Shown here one piece after another: positions 57,975-64,000 of a stretch of 64,000 bases of DNA; the first letter of the stretch is position 1; the number at the start of each line of letters is the position of its first letter. Source of the stretch: Halobacillus hunanensis (GTDB taxonomy: Bacteria; Bacillota; Bacilli; Bacillales; Halobacillaceae); NCBI RefSeq assembly GCF_900166655.1, contig NZ_FVZB01000007.1:868001-932000 (forward strand). Reading direction: 5' to 3'. The position numbers and the translations under genes are program-made. The notes beneath the pieces are model-generated. The model saw nothing but the letters and a program-made list of their open reading frames with translations, searched no databases and was not told the DNA's origin.

Positions 57975-58979
57975 TTAGTTCTCTCTATCAGCTATATAGT
58001 CTGCCAGTAGCTGGTAAGACCGTTTCTTGGCGTTAAAATCAAAGATATTTGTAATGATTAGAAACTCATCGGTTTGGTAAACGTTTTCTAATCTTAAAAG
58101 CTCTTGATAAACTTTCTCCGGCGTACCAATAATCGCTCTTTGCCGATTACGTGTTATTTTTTCTAGTTCACTAGCTGTAAAGGTATGATCCTTTACTTCT
58201 TCTATAGAGGGGACGCGAGTTTCCAGCCCCTTCTCTACTTGTAAAAGCCACATATCCTGACTCAACGCAAGCTCTTCTGCCTCTTCCATTGTCTCGGCAC
58301 AAACAACGAATACACACGCATTTACTTTTGGATGTTGCAGTCCTGCTGAAGGTTTAAATTTTTCACGATATGCAGTCAGAGCCTCAACAGCATGTGTGGG
58401 ATTAATAAAGTGTCCAAATGTAAAACCTGTCCCATTAATAGCCGCGTGTCTTGCTCCGCGTTCAGAGAGGCCCAATACCCAAATATCAGGATTAGTCGTT
58501 GTATGAGGTCGAGCTGAAACTCCATAATAGTCGTGTTCTTTTGGTATGGTTCCATTTAGAAACCATTGTAATTCCTTCACCTGTCTTGAAAAAGAACTTA
58601 ACGGTTTATTCACCCCATCTGTTAACGCTGCTCTCGTTCTCTGGCCTCCCCCAGGTGATCGGCCTAAGCCTAAATCAATCCGGCCAGGAAATAAAGCTTC
58701 CAATACTTTAAAAGTTTCGGCTACCTTGAGTGGGCTGTATTGCGGTAAAAGAACGCCACCGGAGCCAAGGCGGATTCTAGAAGTTTGAGAAGCTATTCTG
58801 GTTATCATAATTTCAGGAGAACTGACAGCTAAGCCATTTGTGTTGTGATGTTCTGCAACCCAGTACCTATGATATCCCAGTGACTCTGCCCATTGAGCCA
58901 ATTCGATGGAATGCTGCAGTGCATCTTCAGCTGTTTGGCCCTTTGAGATCGGACTCTGGTCTAGCACACTTAACTTCAT
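57975..58979 (-). CDS. Luciferase-like (LLM) flavin-dependent monooxygenase
   Basis: A 334-residue TIM-barrel protein of the bacterial luciferase family, F420/FMN type: LSVLDQSPISKGQT, AESLGYHRYWVAEHHN, RIRLGSGGVLLPQYSPLKVAE and GRIDLGLGRSPGG. It matches the YceB/YvbT group whose substrates are unknown. Start 58979 has AAAAGGGGAATC. It is not closely linked to its neighbours. Confidence 0.92.
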   Translation of the reverse strand: MKLSVLDQSPISKGQTAEDALQHSIELAQWAESLGYHRYWVAEHHNTNGLAVSSPEIMITRIASQTSRIRLGSGGVLLPQYSPLKVAETFKVLEALFPGRIDLGLGRSPGGGQRTRAALTDGVNKPLSSFSRQVKELQWFLNGTIPKEHDYYGVSARPHTTTNPDIWVLGLSERGARHAAINGTGFTFGHFINPTHAVEALTAYREKFKPSAGLQHPKVNACVFVVCAETMEEAEELALSQDMWLLQVEKGLETRVPSIEEVKDHTFTASELEKITRNRQRAIIGTPEKVYQELLRLENVYQTDEFLIITNIFDFNAKKRSYQLLADYIADREN

Positions 58980-59030
58980 AATGATTCCCCTTTTATTCCT
59001 TTACACTAGTATGTACGGGTATATTTCATT

Positions 59031-59411
59031 CTACTGATAAACTTCGTTCATTATCTGATTTAAAATGGCCAATTGTTCTTCGAATAAAATTTTGTATCGT
59101 TTCTTTAGTACATCAAATTCTTCTTTCCCTTCATCTGTTAAGGAATACCAATAGACTTTCTGGCGTTTTTTTTCATATGATTTATAACCGTCTTTCCTAT
59201 GAAGAAGACCTTCTTCCGTCATATCATGCAACGTATCTAGTAAAGTTGACGGGGCTGGAATCCAATTGTTTGTCAACTTATGAAATTCTTCTTTAAAATG
59301 CTCACTAATCATTGGTTGACGAACTTGTAGCAAATGCATAATATAGAACTTAGTGAATTGAGCTGCACTCATATTTAAGGCAAATTTTTTCGGATTATTT
59401 TTATGCGACAA
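59031..59411 (-). CDS. PadR-family transcriptional regulator
   Basis: A 126-residue protein with a PadR winged helix (about 15-100: FTKFYIMHLLQVRQPMIS, PSTLLDTLHDMTEEGLL, VYWYSLTDEGKEEF) and a short C-terminal dimer helix. Start is a TTG at 59411 preceded by AGGGGTGAGG. It lies 51 bases upstream of the luciferase-like gene, same direction, and may control it. Confidence 0.85.
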   Translation of the reverse strand: MSHKNNPKKFALNMSAAQFTKFYIMHLLQVRQPMISEHFKEEFHKLTNNWIPAPSTLLDTLHDMTEEGLLHRKDGYKSYEKKRQKVYWYSLTDEGKEEFDVLKKRYKILFEEQLAILNQIMNEVYQ

Positions 59412-59538
59412 CGCAACCTCACCCCTTTTGTGTTATACCTTTATTTTATAATAAAAAGGAGTAGGTTTGTCTACTGATAAGGACCTTTGTTCGGTTATTG
59501 ATATGTTTTTTTTTACGTTTCGGAGTTGCTACTAAGTA

Positions 59539-60054
59539 TTAATCAAGAGTCATTAAATTGTTCATAAAAGCGTTCACGTTTTTTCGATTTTGAAGAATAA
59601 TTATTTGGGCGTGATGACAATGCTGTTCTATTGCCGTTATCGCTTTGATCTTTTTTGTATTTGGATAGTCCCATACATATTTAAGAAATGACAGCTCCAT
59701 ACGTTCAGGGCAGCCTGGCGCCAGATCTACACGCGTTTTACCCATATGTCTCAACCATCGTGTAAGGACACTGCGTAAACAAACATATCGATTAATATTT
59801 AGAAAAATAATGGTATCAGCCAGCTGTAATCTTGGCCCCCATACACCACTATAGTTCCCTTCAATCACCCATTCTTTCTTTTGCAGATACATATCTTGTT
59901 TCTCAGCTAATTCCTCCATGGTAGATTCTTTCCATCCTGGTTTCCAAAATAGCCGATCCATATGTACAACATTGTATTGAAAAGCCTGACCAATTTGCTT
60001 TGCTAAGGTAGATTTTCCTGATCCAGCTGAACCAATGATAGCTACTCGCTCCAT
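59539..60054 (-). CDS. P-loop kinase-like protein (DNA topology modulation FlaR type)
   Basis: The 171-residue protein has a Walker A IIGSAGSGKSTLAKQI near the N-terminus, then VVHMDRLFWKPGW and WVIEGNYSGVW, the pattern of the FlaR/adenylate-kinase-like family. Its substrate is unknown, and the topology-modulation name from old annotation is not proof of function. Start 60054 has GGAGGGG at six bases, while the ATG at 60069 lies before that site. Confidence 0.85.
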   Translation of the reverse strand: MERVAIIGSAGSGKSTLAKQIGQAFQYNVVHMDRLFWKPGWKESTMEELAEKQDMYLQKKEWVIEGNYSGVWGPRLQLADTIIFLNINRYVCLRSVLTRWLRHMGKTRVDLAPGCPERMELSFLKYVWDYPNTKKIKAITAIEQHCHHAQIIILQNRKNVNAFMNNLMTLD

Positions 60055-60256
60055 CTTGTTCCCCTCCATGTACTAAGACTGTCACATTGCTAACTTATAT
60101 CTAACCTTTGCTTAGAACTTAGAAGATTGCTTTCACAAGTTCATATACTCTTACATAGTTTATCAGTATCTGCATTGTAATAAAAGAAATGTCGTTTTTT
60201 GAAACTTATGACACTAATCTTTCGTCTATAGTACTGAAAGCATTCATTTTTGCAAG

Positions 60257-60291
60257 AAAAAAACTCACCATTGTGGGGGCAATAGTGAGCT
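60257..60291 (-). terminator. Terminator of the LysM-3D gene
   Basis: Read leftward, GCTCACTATTG pairs with CAATGGTGAG (one mismatch), followed by TTTTTTT. The remainder of 60070-60330 shows no gene. Confidence 0.85.
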
Positions 60292-60330
60292 TTTCTCCTT
60301 TATCTTCTATTAGTTAAGAACGTTTTTTAC

Positions 60331-61170
60331 TTATTCACTTAGAACCTTTACGGTTACAGTTTGTCTTCCAAAGTTTAAGGCATCTTGACGGTTTGGCATA
60401 TATACATCAATGCGATTTCCGTTAATGGCTCCACCAGTATCACCGGCAATAGCCACTCCATAACCTTCAACATACACTTTAGAACCTAATGGAATAACAT
60501 CCGGATCTACAGCGATTACTTTCTGGTTAGGATTTGCATTAAGGTCGATACCTGTTGCCGTTACACCACTGCAGCCTGTGCAATTAGCCGTATAAGCTGT
60601 TGCTTCTGCCGTGAATTCCTTAACTACGTCATTACTGGAAGATTGTTCACTGGATTGTTCTGCTTCAGCTGAAGTGTTTACTGGCTCAGCCTCTGGTGCT
60701 TCTTCTTGTTCAGGTGCCGGAGCTTCTTTCTGTTCTGGCTCAGGTGCTGGAGCCGGAGCTTCTGCTTTTTCAGGAGCTGGCGCTGAAGCTGCCTGGGCTT
60801 TCACTGCAAATTGATCACCAGGATGAATAAGTGTGCTTGAAAGGTTGTTCCAAGCCATTAGTTGGTCTACAGTTATGTTATATTTTTCAGAAATACCGTA
60901 AAGGGTATCTCCAGATTTAACTGTGTACGTCTTGGATGTTTCTACTGTAGCCTCACTATTACCAGATACGGTTAGTTTTTGATTCGGAACTATTAAATTT
61001 GAGTTTAAATTGTTCCATTTCTTAAGTTGATCAACTGTTACATTTTTATCATTAGAGATACCCCAAAGAGTATCACCTTTATCGACTGTATATTCTTCAG
61101 CACTAACGGAAGTTGCGAACGCTCCTGTTAATGCAGCAGTAGCAGCTAGAGAAAAAACTGATTTTTTCAT
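60331..61170 (-). CDS. Secreted LysM-3D cell-wall protein (YocH-like)
   Basis: The 279-residue exported protein has a Sec signal peptide (about 1-25, cut likely after SVSA), two LysM domains (about 27-70 and 80-124: YTVDKGDTLWGIS, YTVKSGDTLYGISEKYN), a Pro/Ala/Glu-rich linker (about 128-185) and a C-terminal 3D domain (about 190-279) with its three Asp (ATGIDLNANPNQKVIAVDP, IAGDTGGAI, RIDVYMPN). This is the B. subtilis YocH design, a WalR-controlled muralytic enzyme. Start 61170 has AAGAGGAGGA; a frame to 61212 lacks one. A WalR-like box lies upstream. Confidence 0.9.
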   Translation of the reverse strand: MKKSVFSLAATAALTGAFATSVSAEEYTVDKGDTLWGISNDKNVTVDQLKKWNNLNSNLIVPNQKLTVSGNSEATVETSKTYTVKSGDTLYGISEKYNITVDQLMAWNNLSSTLIHPGDQFAVKAQAASAPAPEKAEAPAPAPEPEQKEAPAPEQEEAPEAEPVNTSAEAEQSSEQSSSNDVVKEFTAEATAYTANCTGCSGVTATGIDLNANPNQKVIAVDPDVIPLGSKVYVEGYGVAIAGDTGGAINGNRIDVYMPNRQDALNFGRQTVTVKVLSE

Positions 61171-61288
61171 AGATTTGTGTCCTCCTCTTAATTGATGAGT
61201 TGTTTTAACCACAATTAAGATACTACCAGATATATAGAATTTTTTAAGAACAAACAGCTAACAGTTTCTTTTCAACTGTGACACTTTT

Positions 61289-61305
61289 TTTGCACTGAAG
61301 TTACA
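61289..61305 (-). promoter_or_regulatory. Possible WalR (YycF) box upstream of the LysM-3D gene
   Basis: Read leftward, TGTAAC-TTCAG-TGCAAA fits the WalR direct repeat TGTWAH-N5-TGTWAH except for one C in the second half. It lies about 120 bases before the start codon. The rest of the gap 61171-61484 holds the ABC-F terminator. Confidence 0.45.
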
Positions 61306-61433
61306 AAGTAGGCATTTATCTCTATAATATTACTATAATTTATATCTATTAGTCTTTGAATGTCGAATAAAGGGACTCTTATTATACTTTTCAATAGGAA
61401 AATTTAAATATTATTGAAGTGTCAACAGACTTC

Positions 61434-61477
61434 CATACAAAAAACCTGCTTTATTTTTAAAGCAGGTTTTTTGTATG
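61434..61477 (-). terminator. Long perfect inverted repeat, terminator of the ABC-F gene
   Basis: A 44-base perfect palindrome with 20-base arms (left arm begins CATACAAAAAACC) and a TTTT loop, eight bases after the stop codon. It has T runs on both strands. Confidence 0.95.
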
Positions 61478-61484
61478 AAATTAC

Positions 61485-63104
61485 CTATTCTGATAGTGCA
61501 GCTACCTGTTTCTGAACAGCTGGATCTTGTAAATACTCATCATAAGACATTTCTTTGTCAACTATACCTTGAGGTGTCAGCTCAATAATACGGTTAGCTA
61601 TAGTTTGGATGAATTCATGGTCATGAGATGCGAATAAGATTGATCCTTTGAAATTAATTAATCCTTTGTTTAAAGAAGTAATGGACTCAAGATCCAAGTG
61701 GTTTGTCGGCTCATCTAGCAGAAGAACGTTTGCTCCTGACAGCATCATTTTAGACAGCATGCAACGAACCTTCTCTCCTCCTGAAAGGACATCCGGTTGT
61801 TTCAAGGCTTCTTCACCGGAGAATAACATACGGCCTAAAAACCCTCTAAGGAATGTTTCGGTTTCATCCTCAGGTGAATACTGTCGCAGCCACTCTACTA
61901 AGTTCATATCGGATCGTTCAAAAAACTTGGAGTTATCTTTAGGAAAGTAGCTTTGGGAGGTGGTTATTCCCCACTTAAACGTTCCTTCATCAGGCTCAAC
62001 TTCCCCCATAAGAATTTGGAAGAGTGTCGTCTTTGCGACTTCATTACTTCCTACAAAGGCTATTTTATTATCCTTATTCATCGTAAAACTTACGTTATTT
62101 AAAACTTTAACTCCATCAACTGTTTTAGATAAGTTTTCTACCGTTAATAAATCATTTCCAATTTCCCGATCTGCTTTAAAAGCGATATAAGGATATTTCC
62201 TTGATGAAGGCTGAATATCATCCAAGGTAATCTTCTCAAGCAATTTTTTTCTAGAAGTGGCTTGCTTAGATTTCGATGCATTTGCACTAAATCGAGCAAC
62301 AAATTCCTTAAGATCTTTAATTTTTTCTTCTTTTTTCTTATTTTGTTCCTCAGCCATTTTTTGTGCCAGCTGGCTTGATTCATACCAGAAGTCATAGTTC
62401 CCAACATAGATTTGAATTTTACCAAAATCTAAATCGGCAATATGTGTACACACATTATTTAAGAAGTGTCGGTCGTGAGAAACTACAATTACGGTGTTCT
62501 CAAAATCAATTAAGAAATCTTCTAGCCATTGAATGGCTTTAATATCCAAGTGGTTCGTCGGCTCATCCAGCAAAAGGACGTCCGGGTTGCCAAACAAAGC
62601 CTGCGCAAGGAGAACCTTGACCTTTTCAGAACCGGCTAACTCTTTCATTTCCTTAGCATGCAGATCTTCACTAATTCCAAGTCCGGTTAATAAACGGGCA
62701 GCTTCAGATTCTGCTTCCCAACCATTCATTTCAGCAAATTCACCTTCGAGTTCAGCCGCTCTCATTCCGTCTTCTTCTGTGAATTCGCCTTTCATATAAA
62801 TGGCGTCTTTCTCCTGCATGACTTCATAAAGTCGTGTGTGACCCATAATAACAGTCTCAAGCACCTTATACTCGTCGTACTCAAAGTGGTTCTGCTTAAG
62901 GACAGCAAGCCGCTGGTCGTTCTTTAAAGAAACATCACCTGTTTGCGGTTCTAGTTCCCCGCTTAATATTTTTAGAAATGTAGATTTACCAGCGCCATTT
63001 GCCCCAATTAATCCATAGCAATTTCCAGGCGTAAATTTTATATTAACATCCTCGAAAAGCTTCTGATCGCCAAAACGAAGACTAACATTAGTCACATTTA
63101 ACAT
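61485..63104 (-). CDS. ykpA: ABC-F family ATPase (YkpA/YbiT type)
   Basis: The 539-residue cytosolic ABC-F protein has two nucleotide-binding domains joined by a P-site tRNA-interaction linker (about 240-310, rich in K, with ARFSANASKSKQATSRKK). Domain 1 has Walker A IGANGAGKST and LLLDEPTNHLD; domain 2 has the unusual Walker A VGSNEVAKTT, signature LSGGEKVR and again LLLDEPTNHLD. Domain 1's signature is degenerate (LAGSEKVK). ABC-F proteins bind ribosomes and relieve stalling; this subgroup has no proven antibiotic resistance role. The ATG at 63104 follows GGAGGATTC. Confidence 0.93.
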   Translation of the reverse strand: MLNVTNVSLRFGDQKLFEDVNIKFTPGNCYGLIGANGAGKSTFLKILSGELEPQTGDVSLKNDQRLAVLKQNHFEYDEYKVLETVIMGHTRLYEVMQEKDAIYMKGEFTEEDGMRAAELEGEFAEMNGWEAESEAARLLTGLGISEDLHAKEMKELAGSEKVKVLLAQALFGNPDVLLLDEPTNHLDIKAIQWLEDFLIDFENTVIVVSHDRHFLNNVCTHIADLDFGKIQIYVGNYDFWYESSQLAQKMAEEQNKKKEEKIKDLKEFVARFSANASKSKQATSRKKLLEKITLDDIQPSSRKYPYIAFKADREIGNDLLTVENLSKTVDGVKVLNNVSFTMNKDNKIAFVGSNEVAKTTLFQILMGEVEPDEGTFKWGITTSQSYFPKDNSKFFERSDMNLVEWLRQYSPEDETETFLRGFLGRMLFSGEEALKQPDVLSGGEKVRCMLSKMMLSGANVLLLDEPTNHLDLESITSLNKGLINFKGSILFASHDHEFIQTIANRIIELTPQGIVDKEMSYDEYLQDPAVQKQVAALSE

Positions 63105-63153
63105 AACGAATCCTCCAGTATCTCAGTGTATAACATTCAAATTATATCATTCA

Positions 63154-64000
63154 TTATTGTGATCGAATAGGCTTTTTATTAGTTTTGTCCTGCAATTTCG
63201 GTGTTTCACTTATCCATTCATTAAATAGTTGGAAATCCGCTTCTACTACTTTTTGATAATAAGCGGACCACACCATGAGCTGCTGAATAAATCGAGTCCT
63301 ATTCGACTCAATCTCATGAAGAATCGCTTCTTCACTGTGATGATCCATCAAGCCGTCTTCGATATCTACATCAGCACGAGCATGAATTTTCGCTGTGATT
63401 TTCGCCATTGTCTTAACCGTGTCCACCATGGAATCAAATTCCTGTAAATCATCATCCCTTAACTCGTTGGTGAAAAGTGACCGCTCCCGGACATAAAAAT
63501 CATGTCCGTTAAATGTCAGATATCCTAAATAAGGATCGGCTTTGTGATGCATCGCCTGCTGTGTATGAACAACACGTCGACCTTGATGTTGATTTTCTTT
63601 CCAAAACGTCTCATCATAAGGAAAAAAGTAAGCAGGAATAGGTGTTCTTGCTTCTTTAGCTTCCAGAATAATATTAGAATGACCCTCGCCTGCAATCATA
63701 ATATAGTATCTTTCAAGTCCTGTCGATCCAATCCCGGCTCCTGCCTTTTTCATGACATCTTTAACAGCATAGAACTGAGGGTGTTTTTTGATGTTAGATG
63801 AAATGGATTCGATATAATCTTCCCACACACGGAGGAACTCCTCTTTTTCCTGATGTGATAAGTCAACTAAGTTATCATCATCGATCGCAGTCTTTATGGA
63901 ATCAAATTGAGCTGCTGAAGATTCCACTTCGGTTGAGGTCCACTTCTCTTCAAGGTTATGAAGGACGTTTTGGATCGGACCACTCGTGTTAGCTTTCGTA
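63154..64000 (-). CDS. DUF2252 protein, 5' end outside the window
   Basis: The frame is open to the right edge, so the start is missing; a GTG at 63927 is internal. The ~281 visible residues contain the DUF2252 pattern KKAGAGIGSTGLERYYIMIAG and RRVVHTQQAMHHKADPYLGY, followed by YVRERSLFTN. The fold is distantly kinase-like, but no reaction is known. It is 49 bases upstream of the ABC-F gene in the same direction. Confidence 0.85.
   Translation of the reverse strand, partial: TKANTSGPIQNVLHNLEEKWTSTEVESSAAQFDSIKTAIDDDNLVDLSHQEKEEFLRVWEDYIESISSNIKKHPQFYAVKDVMKKAGAGIGSTGLERYYIMIAGEGHSNIILEAKEARTPIPAYFFPYDETFWKENQHQGRRVVHTQQAMHHKADPYLGYLTFNGHDFYVRERSLFTNELRDDDLQEFDSMVDTVKTMAKITAKIHARADVDIEDGLMDHHSEEAILHEIESNRTRFIQQLMVWSAYYQKVVEADFQLFNEWISETPKLQDKTNKKPIRSQ

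Overview
The window is a contiguous chromosomal segment of a low-GC, spore-forming Bacillaceae bacterium. The gene order in the first 25 kb follows the Bacillus subtilis yneB-ynzC-tkt-sirA-yneF-ccdA-ccdC-yneK-citB-yneN-yneP-yneQ-yneR-plsY-yneT-parE-parC segment, with insertions. Spore-related genes (sirA, tlp), an osmoprotectant-type ABC transporter, an orphan Mrp antiporter subunit and a sulfolipid gene pair point to a salt-tolerant genus such as Halobacillus or a relative. That genus call is inference.

Layout. 0-25.5 kb is the conserved housekeeping core: SOS-type resolvase yneB (cut by the left edge), ynzC, transketolase, sirA, yneF, cytochrome c biogenesis genes ccdA and ccdC with a lone mrpB between them, yneK, aconitase, a TlpA-like thioredoxin, a small basic protein, a two-domain AAA+ ATPase, yneP/yneQ, then leftward yneR-yidD-folE2 and plsY. 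A membrane-anchored GH18 protein and a two-gene OpuC/OsmX-type ABC transporter lie between plsY and yneT-parE-parC. A perfect LexA-like palindrome lies before parE. 25.5-34 kb is a TetR-type regulator and a seven-gene leucine/isovalerate degradation operon (yngJ-yngI-yngH-yngHB-yngG-yngF-yngE order) with a palindromic operator. An acetyl-CoA-synthetase-like gene converges on it.

36-48 kb is accessory in character. It starts with a two-gene operon for the sulfolipid SQDG (sqdB, sqdX). It then has a cytochrome P450 with an operator-like palindrome, a DUF2512 membrane protein, a small protein that is 53% glutamine, an endonuclease I without a signal peptide, a double-psi beta-barrel/DUF3889 protein, the spore protein gene tlp with a sigma-G-type promoter, a CHY zinc finger protein, an ECF sigma factor in tandem with a second-type ClpP, an unknown two-TM protein, two GNAT acetyltransferases and a nucleoside hydrolase.

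48.8-51 kb holds the divergent citR/citA pair. At about 51.44 kb a LAGLIDADG endonuclease remnant abuts a decapitated solute-binding-protein gene, which looks like a deletion or recombination scar. 52.4-57 kb has a nitroreductase, the copper module csoR-copA-copZ, and a divergent DUF4396 membrane protein gene; a matching CsoR-like operator precedes each copper promoter. 57-64 kb, all leftward, holds cvfB, a luciferase-like monooxygenase, a PadR regulator, a P-loop kinase-like protein, a LysM-3D cell-wall protein with a WalR-like box, an ABC-F ATPase and a DUF2252 gene cut by the right edge. I saw no rRNA, tRNA, intact insertion sequence, CRISPR array or recognisable riboswitch.
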